A stretch of DNA of 64,000 nucleotides, from the NCBI GenBank assembly GCA_963971165.1, contig OZ020194.1, positions 82,523,353-82,587,352 on the forward strand, written 5' to 3'. This document shows positions 47,548-60,357 of this stretch, one piece after another. Each line of letters starts with the position of its first letter. The first letter of the stretch is position 1. This DNA is from Philopedon plagiatum (taxonomy: Eukaryota; Arthropoda; Insecta; Coleoptera; Curculionidae). The notes below the pieces were generated by a model. The model was not told the DNA's origin. It worked only from the letters and a program-made list of their open reading frames with translations, and did not search any database. A program made the position numbers and the translations under genes.

Positions 47548-48613
47548 AAGATATTAAAATTCAAAAAGTCCACTCCCATATTCAACATTTTTCTAATTGC
47601 TTCCTTAGATATCTGAAGGAATTTCTGATTTCTTCCTGGGATATTGAACGAACAGCTTGGGTAATTTTGCCTTTTAGCACGTCAATATTATTTGGTATTG
47701 GAGTGGCATAAACAATTTGTTTTAAATGGCGCCAAAGAAACATATCGGCAAACGTCAGGTCGGGGCTCCTTGAGGGCCACAAAATTGGGCCATTTCTACC
47801 AATCCACCGTGGACCAAATCTGCGGTGAAGCCATTCTATTACCTCGCGAACGCAATGTTCTGGACAACCATCTTGTTAGAAATTCATTTTTTGGCGAAAA
47901 TTGAATGGCAAATTTTCGAGTTCATCGCTAAAAAATGTATCCGGTACTTCTAAGTAAGATAGTCTATTGCAGGTGATATTAAAAAATTGTGGACCTATAA
48001 TGCCATGGACAGATATCGCGCACCACACGTTCACTGTTGTAAAATATTGTCTTGGATCAGTACTCTAAATTCGGGGTGTTCTCGAGACCAGTACCTGATA
48101 TGCTGAGATGCTACAGTTCCACTAGTAGAAAATGTACATTCATCAGAAAACATAATAGATTTATAAAAATGGATATTTGCCCTTAAAATTTGGTCTCGCA
48201 CCCACAAACAAAAATATAGTCTGTTTGGTTGAACTGGGGTTTGAACGGAAATAATGTATTTTCTTTTAAAATCATCTAAATATAAGTTTTTCTCAAAACT
48301 TCTAGAATATGTTTAGCACGATGTTTAAGGGCCATCACAGGAGTTTCTCTAACAGACTGAAGAACTAAAACTGTGGCAGCATCGTTTTGGGCATATTTCT
48401 TCATCTTCTTCTTCTTCATCTTCTTCTTCTTCTACTTAAGATTCAAAACCGAACCAATTCTTTGGAACTTTGTATTGTGTTGTAGTAGATTGTCATTTCA
48501 GTTATTGGGATTCCTACAAATGTCTCGCTAAATTGTGCCATGATGTAGCGGTATGATACTTGGCCATCCCTATAACACTGGATTATAAAAATCCTTTGTT
48601 TAGTAGACAGCAT
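47548..48613 (-). pseudogene. Mariner-like transposase, nearly full length but broken
   Basis: Start at 48613: MLSTKQRIFIIQCYRDGQ, a helix-turn-helix protein start. Then RETPVMALKHRAKHIL, the first catalytic region SDECTFSTSGTVASQHIRYW plus SREHPEF, a Cys/His segment with the second Asp, and WPSRSPDLTFADMFLWRHLK with the third. Several frame shifts, plus a (CTT)n expansion near 48410. The catalytic region closely resembles that of 27220-28288, and a matching outer end (complement of CAGTATGTTCGCGGATGGGG) lies at 48973-48992. The left end of this element appears to have been lost next to MITE M1 copy 2. Confidence 0.8.
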
Positions 48614-48726
48614 TTTAGTGAGAAGTATTTTAAATTAAATAATAATAATAATAAGGGCCTTTATTCAGTAATACAAATAATTGCTTCATTTAATAAAGAC
48701 ATTGAGAAACAACCGGAGACATTACC

Positions 48727-48829
<103 letters not shown>

Positions 48830-48992
48830 CAATTTAGCTGCCAACAACAAAATAGAGTTCATTTCAGCTCTAATACAATTAATTAGCATTTTGAAAGTAT
48901 CAATTAAATACCAATGAAACAAAATAATCGCAAATTATTTGAATTATAAAACAAATTTATTAGTTGAGGAATCCCCATCCGCGAACATACTG

Positions 48993-49927
48993 TCCAAATG
49001 GGAAATTTAACAATCAGCTCTCGTACTATCTCATTCCTTCAAGAGAAAGGGAAACATAAATCGATTTGTGACAAGTGTCACAGGACTTTTTAAATGACTC
49101 CCCGAAGAGTTCTAGAAAATTGCTTTGAATGTATATCATGAATATGTAGTTTTATGGCACCCGGATATGGAAGTTTAGATAAATTATTGTATTTTGAAGA
49201 TGGTATCTATTTCTAGTAGTTCTAAGAGTTGGAAAGTAGTCTCAATGGGATCATTATTTATTTTTTGTTCCCATATTACATGTGACAATAATAGCAATTC
49301 CTATAAATAAACCTTCTTTACGATATGGTCACAATACTTTTGCTACTTTCGAAAATAATGGAGGTTTTTGACTAGAACACTAATAAATCTAGCGAAATCT
49401 GTTGTAGTTGCCACACTACGGGGTCGCCAGCCAGATTCTGATAGTAGTGACACAGATATACAGGGTAAATCTGTAGTAGTGACTGGGACCTAATTTACAA
49501 CACAAAGGAACTAGAAAACTTTTTTAAAAAATAATATAGGTTTTGATGTCGCTATCTTGTCGTCATCGAAACCTTTTAGCTGTTTTTTATAATCTGGTAT
49601 TAATATTTTTCAGAAAAACAACCTGTGTAGTATTTCGATGTTTTTTTAGTGCTTGAATCTTCAAATTTACGGACCAGGTTTAAAATTAATTATTAGTTAT
49701 TCCTTTTTCTGGAATTAGATCAGATGTTTGAAAGTTTTTTTACTATATGACAAGGGAACTGTTAAGGCATCATGATCATGCTTCCCAATGCTGGGTCCTT
49801 GAAGTCTTACCCCGGTATTCACTAAAAAAGTTTAATACTTATTATTACTATTTTAAATTAAATTCTGCTAGTTGATCAGCTTACTTCTGACAGCCTGTGT
49901 CCTATTATTGTGAGTAAATCGACATTT
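48993..49927. other. No gene recognised
   Basis: AT-rich with scattered short motifs. It separates the transposase relic from repeat family R1 copy 2. Confidence 0.45.
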
Positions 49928-50297
49928 ACGTTCAGATTCACTAAGAAGGTTTAAGATTTAGTACTGGTTTAAACTAAGTTCTTCTAGTTGATCAGTTATG
50001 TTTTGACAGGTTTTTATCCTGTCATTGTTAGCAGATCGTCATTAAAAACTTATAAATTATTCTGATATTTCGGCGATTTGCTTGGTGTCCAAATGATTTT
50101 CATCTTGGAACGGGTTGCTAGAATGAATTTAGTTCTATTGTTGTCGAAAGAACGTACTAAAATTGCTCTGTTCTTTATAAATTTGCGAAAAACCTCAGAA
50201 AGAAATTCATAGTATAAAACTTAGTTGTCTTATTTTTACATTTGTTAGTTTAAAACTTTTGGTTGTCAAATTAGACCGGACTAGCGTCGGTCTGGCC
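49928..50297 (+). repeat. Dispersed repeat family R1, copy 2
   Basis: Same sequence and orientation as 5085-5440, from ACGTTCAGATTCACTAAGAA to TTAGACCGGACTAGCG. Confidence 0.8.
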
Positions 50298-50391
50298 GTT
50301 AATTCTTTGGCTTATGGTAACCATAGATCAGTCAATTTTTAAATCATACCGGTCTTTGCAATAGTGCGTCTAGCTGTTAGGTTCTACAGTA

Positions 50392-51099
50392 AAGGCGCGT
50401 TTACATTATGCAAGTTTTGCTTGCACAAGTGCTTGACTGCAAGTACTTGCTTAATGTCAACTGAGTTGCAAGTACTTTCTCAGCTATTTGTATAGAAATA
50501 AAAGTGCTCGTGACGCCCAATATGAAAGTGTTGGCTTGGTTTTCATTTTCTGCAGTTTAACATGTAATTCTTCGCCTAACGCATGACACTAAACGTTTAT
50601 TATACCAAAATTAACAATTTCTGATATTTCCGTTTTTAAACAGACATTAGTAGGTATAAAAAACCAATGTCGCCTACAAAAATCCTGCACAATTACTGGA
50701 AATGTGTAAATATAAAAATATGAAATTGTATGTTACAAGTAGGTACTTCCAATCAAGCACTTGTGCAAAACAAAACTTGCATAATGTAAACGCGCCTTTA
50801 AGTTGAACGCCGCGCGCCGGTCTACTTTTTTGCGTGCAATAACCATAAATTTGACATGTAAACAAGGTTGCAAGTTATTGCAGTAGTAGGTAGTTGAATG
50901 AGCAAATGGCGCCGAATAGAGGATCGGATGAACAAATATGGTTATAAAGATTCCAGCATGCAAGAAAAGTAGACCGGCGTTCAACTTAACTTGCATGCTA
51001 ATTTTGCTTGTGCAAATAGTGGAGCAAGTACTTGTAACTCAGTTAACATTAAACAAGTACTTGCAATCAAGCAAAACTTGCATAAAGTAAACGCGCTTT
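50392..51099. mobile_element. Cluster of inverted-repeat elements with AAGGCGCGTTTAC ends
   Basis: AAGGCGCGTTTACATTATGC at 50392 (preceded by TA) is inverted at 50798 (followed by TA) and again, slightly diverged, at 51099 (followed by TA). Between the second and third ends lies a separate 186-bp element (50801-50986) with ends AGTTGAACGCC inverted and TA on both sides. So a complete 407-bp element, a small nested or abutting element and the right half of another copy lie side by side. Confidence 0.65.
50801..50986. mobile_element. Small element with AGTTGAACGCC ends
   Basis: AGTTGAACGCCGCGCGCCGG and the complement of AGTTGAACGCCGGTCTACTT flank 186 bp. An internal ATG opens MAPNRGSDEQIW, possibly the start of a lost gene of the parent element. 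Confidence 0.6.
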
Positions 51100-51291
51100 T
51101 AGGTTCCTTATATCTGGCAGTACTAATCGTTATAAATTTACGAATAATATTTCAACAACGGTTTAATAACATAATCAATCGATATAATAAATATAATACT
51201 ATTATACAGTCTTCTTTTAAAAAAATGTGGTGTCAATAAGCAGCATTTCGGATATATAAATACCTTCTCTATTAATACATTCTTACAGTTA

Positions 51292-51784
51292 AGCGTACCT
51301 TACACGGTCAATAATATTGATAGCAATCAATACTGCCAATGTTTCAACAATTCACTTCAATCTCTTACGCGATAAGTATTGTTGTCAATATTTCCTTCAG
51401 TACGTAACCTACTATTATCCGTGCCTGTTGAAAATGGATCCTCGACAGAGAGTATGTATTACGATAATTTTAAGTTTAGGCATAAAACGTACAGTAAAGT
51501 GTAAGCGCTGGATGAAATATTGGTTAAAAAAGCATGCTTGCTGCTTTCATTGTCGACAGCAGCTGACGTTACACTAAGGATTGATCCAATATTGACAGCG
51601 CACCCTAGACGATCAGTAATACTGACAGTATCCCTCTACTCGCTGATATTGATTCCTGATATTCGGAAATTCTAATTCGCGTCAGTTCAATCCATTAAAC
51701 CATCAATATATCCACCCTACACGGTCAATATTTTTGTCAATATAATAACATAATGTCAATATTAATGACCGTGTAAGGTGCGCT
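51292..51784. mobile_element. PIF/Harbinger-like MITE, 493 bp
   Basis: The ends AGCGTACCTTACACGGTCA and the complement of AGCGCACCTTACACGGTCA are inverted. The flanks are TTA at 51289-51291 and TTA at 51785-51787, the 3-bp TWA duplication of PIF/Harbinger elements. Inside, from 51434, the + strand reads MDPRQRVCITIILSLGIKRT then KRWMKYWLKK, similar in layout to the basic KRRxWWxxxWL start of Harbinger transposases. The rest of the gene is deleted. Confidence 0.75.
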
Positions 51785-52384
51785 TTAGAATAAACTTCTG
51801 CAACTTTCATAAATATATTAAATTTCTCCCTCTCGTAATACATTTTTAAGATATAGTATAAATATAAGGAAATACCTTGTACATTCGTTTTGCTGAACTT
51901 ATAGCCCTCGTAAAAGTAAACAGTTGCCTCATTGTTCCCAAAATTTATATTCCTAAACCAACCTTATTCCATCAATATCGGCTCAGTTTTGCAATGTCAT
52001 CGTCGTGTCAAACCCTTGATATTATTTTATCACAGATTTCGTTCCGTTACAACTAAATCAAATTTACGACAATTTCGTGTTGTGGATACAACACATTTCC
52101 CAAAAGAAGTAAAACCGCATTTGAAATTCCAAGCACGCCTATCATCGTTGTTAGAGGCAAAATATGAGGGCAATTTTTAACGCTTAAAGGACATATTAAG
52201 TTATTTTGAAACTGTTAGTTTTTGTCTGCATAATGTAATTTTAAAAATATCGAAAACATCTGCTCTTGAAGCATGACGAATGGATTCTTTTGCTAAACGT
52301 AATTCCATAATTCTTGATTAACTGAAAACGAATGAAAATTTAAATCTTTGATTTAAATCAAGTGATTTAAATCAGAGCAACCCT
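51785..52384. other. No confirmed gene; one open frame
   Basis: The + strand is open at 51932-52180 (82 codons, with VVDTTHFPKEVKPHLKFQAR). It is not recognised and may be chance or an old exon. Sequence before and after is AT-rich. Confidence 0.3.
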
Positions 52385-53345
52385 GCTCTGAACTGCGTTT
52401 AAAATACTTTCAGCATCATTTTCGTTCACATTTCTTAATTCATTTCACACCTTCTTTTGAGTTTTTTCAATATTTTAGTTATGATTGCTGTATACGACAT
52501 TCTTTAAATGACCCCAAAGAAATGTATCTCAAGGTGTGAAACCCGGGCTATTTGCAGACCAACGTAACGTTCCATAATTACCAATCCATTCGTTATATTG
52601 ATGCTTTAAAAATTTCGCACCTCAATTATATTATGGGGAGGCGCTCAGGTTGGGTTGGGTTACCATTTAATATGTAGACCTTCTCCAAGTGGCAATTCGT
52701 CGAGAATATCTTCGGTTACAGTTTCTAAAACATTAAGATAGCGCTGGCCAGTTAATGCTCCCCGAAAAAAACAATGGCCCTAGAATTTTATTTTTTAATA
52801 TCCCACACCAAACGTTTATTGAATTCCGCCCCTGTAATGTAATATCTTCGACGGTACAGTGATTTTCATCCGACCAAACATGAACATTTCGTCAATTAAA
52901 CATTTCCGCAGTTGAGAAAGTTGCTTCGTCTGTCCAAACGATAGTATGAAATAAATTAGGATCGTATCGCATTCTTTCGTTAATATTTGTGACAAAATTA
53001 TATCTCCTTTCTTCTTGATCGGCATTAAGCTTTTGAACTGGCATAATTTTATATGGTTTATACTTAAATTACTTTAACGTTCTTTGAACTGTTCCATAAG
53101 TCAACATTTTATCTCTTCTTCCATATCTCAGATACCGCACAAAATCGGGAATTGATTTTTTTGGACTCTCTTGAAAATATAATAAAATCGCTAGGTACCT
53201 TTCTTCATTTCTTTCTCTTCTTCTTTTTTATTGCCCAAAATTCCTCTTTCTTCTAGTCTTCTATTTGTTTTTATTATGGTGTTTAATGATAGAGTTATTT
53301 GTCCCTCTTCAATACTTGCTTCATATTGTCTTTGAGCCGCTCTGA
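52385..53345 (-). pseudogene. Mariner-like transposase relic (family M2, copy 1)
   Basis: The - strand order is RAAQRQYEASIEEGQ (helix-turn-helix region, from about 53342), LEERGILGN, then a segment with MLTYGTVQRTLKYF, DEATFSTAEMFNRRNVHVWS (first catalytic Asp, about 52930-52870), LPLGEGLHI, and SPDLTP-like remnants near 52520. Many frame changes. The same protein is encoded more fully at 60965-62014. No inverted ends were found around this copy. Confidence 0.7.
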
Positions 53346-55717
53346 AAATGTTTTTTTTTATATATTTTAAGTAAAAACAGTAATTTTTTATTGTATATTT
53401 TCGTAATATTATTATGTTATTTAAAAACAAATTATTTTAAAACACTTTTTTTAAAATTTAAAAGGTACGCAATATTAATGACCATAAAGTTATTTTGTCA
53501 AATTTTATATTCGATCATTTTCCAGTTCTGGTCGACTCTTTCGTACGTTATCGTACTTAAATTGCAATTAAAATTAAAGATAGTTTTTCTTCTACGGCAT
53601 CTATCATTTTTTTTTTTGATACCCCGTATACGCTGGGTCAGAATTTTTGATTTGGGTGTTATTTCTCCAATAAGCAGAACTTTTTATGAAGAATAAATTT
53701 TTTTCATAAAGTCAAATTTAAAAAAGTTTCCCATTTGTTAAGATGGTTTCTGGACACGCTGTATGTTGATCGATTTCTGACATCTCTAATGCAGATTAAG
53801 GTTGGATGAGAGATGAGAATCGCCCGGGGAATTTGTGTCTGTGTCCATTGTCTATGGTTAGACTGCTGGTCCCTAGCGATTACCGCCTATTTCCGAAACT
53901 AAAAGAAAATACATGAGAAAATGGCCTTCATGCAGTGAATAATTGATCACTGCCATAAATCAGTACTTTAGGAAGATTGGACAATCTTTTCTTTATAAGC
54001 AACCACATAAATAATGAAGGTATAGAAGGCTACTAGTCGATATGTTACGATTCTGCCCTACGTTGTATAATTTTTGTTTTAACGGAATTTTTGTACGGCT
54101 TCCAAAACAGAATGTTTTTTTAGTAAAAACAGAATTATTTAAAGCTTTACAAATTCATATTGTTATTTAGACCGGCCCAAGAGTCTAGGTGTTGCTTTTA
54201 AAAATGTTTTCACAATCTTAGACATTATGACTGTAACTTAAGAAAATGTACTCCCAATTTTATATATTATGACCATCATTTATTAAAGAAAAATAAAAAT
54301 AAATGGGATGGAAATCCAACAAACGAGTTTAAATGGTATTTACGCATGGTCTACCAATTTTAAACAAACATCTAGGGTCTTAAGAGTAACTACTTGCCAA
54401 ATTTATAGTAGTTGTAGATGTAAAGAATAAATTGAATCTTGTTCAGTTAGTTGTCTTGTTCAGGCCAGTATCATTATAATATCAAATTGTTCTAAAAATT
54501 TCTTGGATTTCTTTTCTGTCTTAGTTTTCCAAAAGTTATTGCCATAATATCAAGATGCAAGACTCACATTCAAAAGATTAATTTAATTTTGGCTGGCCAA
54601 AAGTGACGCTAACGAAATACTTTCAAATAGAGCAGAAAAAGCAACCCGTATATTCTAATGAAATCACGTATTGGGTATAATTATTAATTTAAAGTTGTAT
54701 ATCCATTCCTTTGAAAATAGTACAGCCTATATGCAAAGAAAATAGACCAGATTTTTATCCTTGAAGATTCATAGAGTGGACCTAATCTATACATTCTCTT
54801 CTCACTCCGTCCTGTCCTTACCAGGATGAGTTCAAATCTAAACCCAACACCGGGTTTTCGATTTTGTAATATGGAAAATGAAACAACAGAGCTTATTATA
54901 CGCAGCTTCTTTGCTTATAACGCAAAAATTGGCAGTTAAGAAGCACCAGAGGCTAATAAAGTCTTGTCATAATCAATCTTTTGCTACCATAAAAGGGGTC
55001 AACCTTATAATAATCCATAATCTTAACAGTAAACTACAATAAGTCACGATATTGGTTGCAGTAGCAACTGGAAATACATAAATCTAAATATTTCTACCAG
55101 TATTTTCCGGGGTTTTTAATATACTAGAATAATATGGAAGGCACAGTCTCTACCGTAAAACAATATACTACATTATAAATTTCGAAATAGAGGCAAATTG
55201 GAAATACAATGTGTTTCATTGTAGCAAGGCAAATAAATAATTTACGTCATTCAATTTCATGCATGGCAGGTGTTTCGAGAATTTATCCTATGGCAAATAA
55301 TGCTGCTATGCGAACTGAGAAACATAATTTTTACTGTTGATTACGAAGTGTGCGAATTTAACGAGAAACAAAATTAGGACAGTAAATTAAAATTGAAAGC
55401 TAATATTCGCTTTCCCTGGAGCTACAAGATTTCGAAAAAATGCCTAGTAAATTGATATTTATAGTCATTTATATAAATTATGGCCTCTAAGGAAAGTTTA
55501 ATATGAAACATTATGCATACTAGGTCTAAAATTAAATGTATCAACCATATTAAAAGGCCGGACCAGTTTTTAAAATGTTTGTAAAAGTTTCATCCTTCTG
55601 CATAAAAGAAAGAAGAAAATGTTTTTCAACTACTTAAAAATTATGACTTTATTAATGTATTTTTCTAATAAGTTACAGTTTTTGTTAGTTCATAAGGGGT
55701 AGTAAAGATCCCAAAAC
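53346..55717. other. No gene recognised
   Basis: AT-rich sequence of 2.4 kb. CCCGTATACGCTGGGTC near 53622 and GACACGCTGTATG near 53753 resemble eroded ends of mariner-type elements. No coding frame or repeat family was identified. Confidence 0.4.
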
Positions 55718-56085
55718 TTAACGTTCAGATTCACTAAGAAGGTTTAAGATTTAGTACTGGTTTAAATTAAGATCTTATAGTTCATCAGTTATGTTTTGTC
55801 CTGTCATTGTTAATAAGTCGTCATTAAAACCAAGAATTATTCAGATATTTCAGCGACTTTCTTGGTTTCTAAATGATTTTCATCTTGAAACGAGTTGCTG
55901 TAATGAATTTAGTTCTATTATTGTCGAAAGTACGTACTAAAATTGCCCTTTTCTTTATAAATTTGCTAAAAAGCTCAGAAATAAATGCATAGTATAAAAC
56001 TTGGTTGTCTTATTCTTACATTGGTCACTTTAAAACGTTTAGTTGTCCAGTTAGACCGGACTAGCGCTGGAGAATCTGGCTGTAA
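55718..56085 (+). repeat. Dispersed repeat family R1, copy 3
   Basis: Same orientation and sequence as the other copies, ending TTAGACCGGACTAGCGCTGG followed by AGAATCTGGC, which copy 1 shares. Confidence 0.8.
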
Positions 56086-56564
56086 ATGTTTTGGACCTCT
56101 CAGAACACGAAAGAAATATCAATAACAAAGTCACCAAGCATGCCATGAAAAATTCACGTTAAATAGACGCCCTTCAGCGACCAATTAAAACAATTGAAAA
56201 AATTATCTAGTAGGCATGCGGCAAATAGCGGACGCCATGATTTACCAATCTTTAGCTTTATTATTTTGTTTGATTTAATTTCTTAGTTTATTGTTATATT
56301 TAAAGGTGAAAATAATCAAACTATAAGAAATTGTGGCGTGGCAAAAATAACATCTAGGTATTTGTTGCAAAATCGAATAAAAAATGTTGTGAATGTAAGT
56401 ACAAACAATTATTTTAGTAATATTGTGTAGGTATAATACTAACCAATATAAAGTATGACTAAAATTTTAATGCAATTTTTTGCGTAAAAATGCTTATTGA
56501 ACTGAAGATGACGAAAAACAGATGTAAATAACTGGTATTGCAAAAAAAGGTTCGGTAGCTACTC

Positions 56565-58946
56565 GGAATAATGGAAACACCGGATTTTTTAATGAAATTT
56601 TGCATAGACCCTATAGAACATGAATCTGAAATCCGTTTTCACCGGTTTCATTGTCCCAAAACAAAAAATTTCAGCTTTTAAGTTAGGTTTTTCTATGGAT
56701 ATCTTTCAATTTCGATAAAAATACATCTCTCAACATATAATTTATCTTTTTTTCGTAGCAAAAACCATCACATTTAGGCAAGAATAGCTAAGAAAATTGC
56801 TTTTTTTCTTTCATAAATTCAATTTTAAATCGCTATTAAGGCCGCCATAGACTGTATCAATTTGCTTGCGCAAACATAAGTTGTAAGATGAGTTGCTGCA
56901 TTAGTGTCGACAAATCGGCAGACTTTGTTACTTTGGTCAGACATAATTTATGTAAGTTTGACTTGAACGAAATCTGAAATTGCTTGAAATTTTCGTGCGA
57001 GTACAAGCAAGTTGGAACATGTGTGTAGTTGCGACTTGAGTTTTAGTTCTTGTATTCATTTGCATTCACTTTTTCTTTCGTATTGTTTAAAACATGTTAG
57101 ATCAGCGATCCGAGCCATACTTTAATACCAAAACTGACTGGAAGTGGATAGGAAAGACTGAATGGTAAGTGAGTTATTTAGACTGCAATCAAAGTTTGCG
57201 CAAACAAATTGATAAGCAACATTAAGCGTGAACTTAATCCCAAGAAACAAACATTAAAAAAATATATTATAGATGGTTGTATTGCTGGTTATATACTTCG
57301 AAAGATTAGTCATCGCAAAATTATTTTTTTTCCTGATGAAATCCCAACGGAATCCGATTTCTTTCCATCCTTGTTAGCAAAAGGGGCATTAGTAAAAGAC
57401 AAATAAAAACGATGTTGTTGCCAATAAAAAAGAATAATCAAACATTTTATCAGAGTCGGCTTTGTGTGTGCAAATATTTCTGGTTGTCAACTATAAAAGT
57501 TTAATCGGAATTGTCATAAAAAATAAATTTCTAACCTGACAAAATACTTACGTAGGTACCTAAGTTTTATGATTTTATAGCAAAAGACCTTCGTTTTTAC
57601 TGAACACAAACAGCATTTGCGAAAATCTCATTTTTATTAAGCAAAAACAGTGTCAACATAGCCATACATTAACATTCTTATTTTAGACTACTTCAAATTG
57701 TTTTCTACCCAAGTAACAATACTCCCTCCAACCAATACGTTGCAATAAAAGGATCGGAGGAAAAGTGTTTAAATAAATAAAGAAAAATTAGCAAAAATGA
57801 GTAAATATTTTTATTAAGATAAACGATTTATAATAATGTTAAACAAATATTCCCTATTCTCCGATATTTAATGAAAATTGATCTATTACAGCCTACATGC
57901 GAACAGTGACGTTTGTGTGAGTTAAAGTTAAAGATACAATAAAAATTGTTTAATGGAATATACCAAGTAGTTTCACAATTTTTAACTGTAACTGTTTCAG
58001 TTCCAGAAGGATAGATACACTTTGTAATGGCACTGTGACTTCAGCTTTAAACTGAAACCAAATGTTTCTAGGGTGCAATTTTCACTACTTTCTCAATAAC
58101 TAAAGAAATCTTCTGCAATGCCCACTATTCTCAACTTTATATTGGGTCGGCGTTCCTGTTACTCATTCCCACAACGCCCGGTCCAAGTAATGTAAAGGAG
58201 AACAAATATGTACCTTGCGTAATATTTCAATAGTTGTTCGTCAGTGCCAGATTCATAGAACACAGGAATTTAAGCTGCTAATACTTTATATAAACTTTTT
58301 CAGTATGTTTTTACATTGCAAAGACAACTTATATTATGGGACAGGCTTCAAATAATATGTCATGTTTATCTTTCTCATAACCTAACTTTCTACCTGCTGT
58401 AAAAATTTTACGACTATGAGGGAGAAAGACGACGAGAGAGAAAAACATTAGAGAGAGAAAGAACATGAGAGAGAGAGAGAGAGACATAATTGATCTCTCC
58501 GTTGTAAAATGGGTTTCTGTCATCATTCTCAAAATTAAATGGATACGGTATAGTGCATGGGAAGAACGGGAATAAAAAAGGAAAAAAACGAATTTTACAT
58601 TTGGCAAAAATATGGACTATGTGTATTACGGTTTGCGTGTTTATTTTTATTTAGTTTTTCAATGTTTTCCTTGTTTTTTGGATATCTTTTTGTTATATAA
58701 ATTTTATTAAATATGTTTCAGAAAAATAATGTGCTATGTTATGACTTATATAGGTAGATGTGTTTAAGTGAAACTGTCGAAATTTAAAGAAATCCATATA
58801 AAACCCTAAACTGCAAGCAAAAATATATTTTTTTTGGAAAAACCATAAGAGACCGCCGAGAGGTGATTTCAGATTCGTGTTCTATGACCCAAAATTAGGG
58901 TCTATCAAAAAGGTTTTATCAAAAAATTCGGTGTTTCCATTATTCC
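56565..58946. mobile_element. Second, larger fold-back element
   Basis: GGAATAATGGAAACACCG at 56565 is inverted at 58946. The next ~250 bp (ATGAAATTTTGCATAGACCC, ACATGAATCTGAAATC, CACATTTAGGCAAGAATAG) are related to the arms of the 2872-4127 element. On the right side ACCATAAGAGACCGCCGAGA and ATTCGTGTTCTATGACCCAA are the matching arm. No exact target duplication was found. The interior differs completely from the first element: it holds a smaller inverted pair (TATCAATTTGCTTGCGCAAAC at 56855 and its near-complement at 57195) and a 65-codon + strand frame at 57209-57406 of unknown nature. Confidence 0.7.
58413..58487. repeat. GA-rich simple repeat
   Basis: GAGAGAGAGAGAGAGAG runs with interruptions. 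It lies inside the right half of the second fold-back element. Confidence 0.9.
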
Positions 58947-60357
58947 GTACCAAATATTTATACCTACCTTAAATTATATTTTATAAATAATAATTTTTGT
59001 ATCTATAATATAATCAGTACATACAGTTTGTATTTTTTACATAAAACCCAAACGACTAACGAGATTTTGATGACCACAGAGCGTTTCTTTTAGTTCGTTT
59101 TAATTTAGATGTTTTTCGCAGTCGGAAAGTTTGCTTCTTGATAATTTAATTATTTTTTGACTCATATATTGCAAAATACTTATACCTAAATTTCTAAAGG
59201 TTTTGAAAACTCTATTTTGTAGCTTCTTTATTGGCCCTTAAACTATCAGGACGTCCCATCCTTTTATATTGATTATTTTATCATGTCATATCAAAACCAG
59301 CAATTTTATTAGAATTTTGTAACCCTCTTCATAAAAAACCGGCATAAAAAGCTACTTTATTACAAGGAAAAATTCCACTGAATTAAGGTATTTGGCCTTT
59401 GGTAATAAAACTCAAACTCATTTGCACGGATAATTTCCCTAAAGGGTAATGATGAAGATGACATGGAGTAAAGAAGCACTTTCTTAGAATTTTAAGGTTC
59501 GAAGCGCGTTCGGTTAAGTTAGACATACAATTTTTACTTGATAAGGTGGTAACTTAGACGCTACAAAAATAATTTAAAATACAAGCTGGGAATTTGAAGT
59601 AGTTGTCTTCTTGTAGGAAATATTTGTGACATACGCTTTATCTTATTACCCAGAGGTAGCTGTCGTATGTAAGGTGAACTGACGTTATCCATTCAGATTT
59701 CTACAAGGACCATTTTTTTAATTTCGTAGGGATTTACTTTTCTTTGAAATGCGAAAGGGTATTTGTCGATTTTTGATTAAAAATGTTATATGTTTACTAG
59801 TTATTTTTGTATTGTCTTCTGTGTAACAAATACAATGGAAGGAGTGAACTTTTCAGTGCAAATGGTACCTCTGGCCTTTATTTTAGGAACATTAAAATCA
59901 AACAAAAACAAGAAGTTGATAAATCTTAAGGCAAGAAATACCCCACAATGCATTAATATTGTAAGTGCTTCAGTCTCTTTTCGAACAACCCTAAAAAATA
60001 TCAGAGCATTCAAAGAAAAAGATAAATGGTTTGAACTTTGAGCTTACCCGTTTGAATAGGATTATCTGTACTAAAGTTGCAAAAATGTTATAAAGAGGGC
60101 TCTTTTTAGATACAGGCAAACATGTATCAGTTTAATCAGGGTCTTGGTGTTACTTAGATTTTAGATTGTTGAACTTTTGTGTGGTATTTGGCACGTTTTT
60201 TTGGGTCTGAACAAATAAAAATATAGATACTACTTATTTAAAAAAATAGTTTTAACTAAATAAAATAGGGGATATGCCAGTTAAAGAATGAACCTAAATA
60301 TTTAAATACTTAGTTATTATTTAACGACATAGTGTTGTGCTATGTTCACTTACTCTA
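58947..60357. other. No confirmed gene
   Basis: AT-rich. An 83-codon + frame at 59790-60041 (VPLAFILGTLKSNKNKK, then FRTTLKNIRAFKEKDKWFEL) is not recognised and has no flanking splice sites I trust. Confidence 0.35.
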
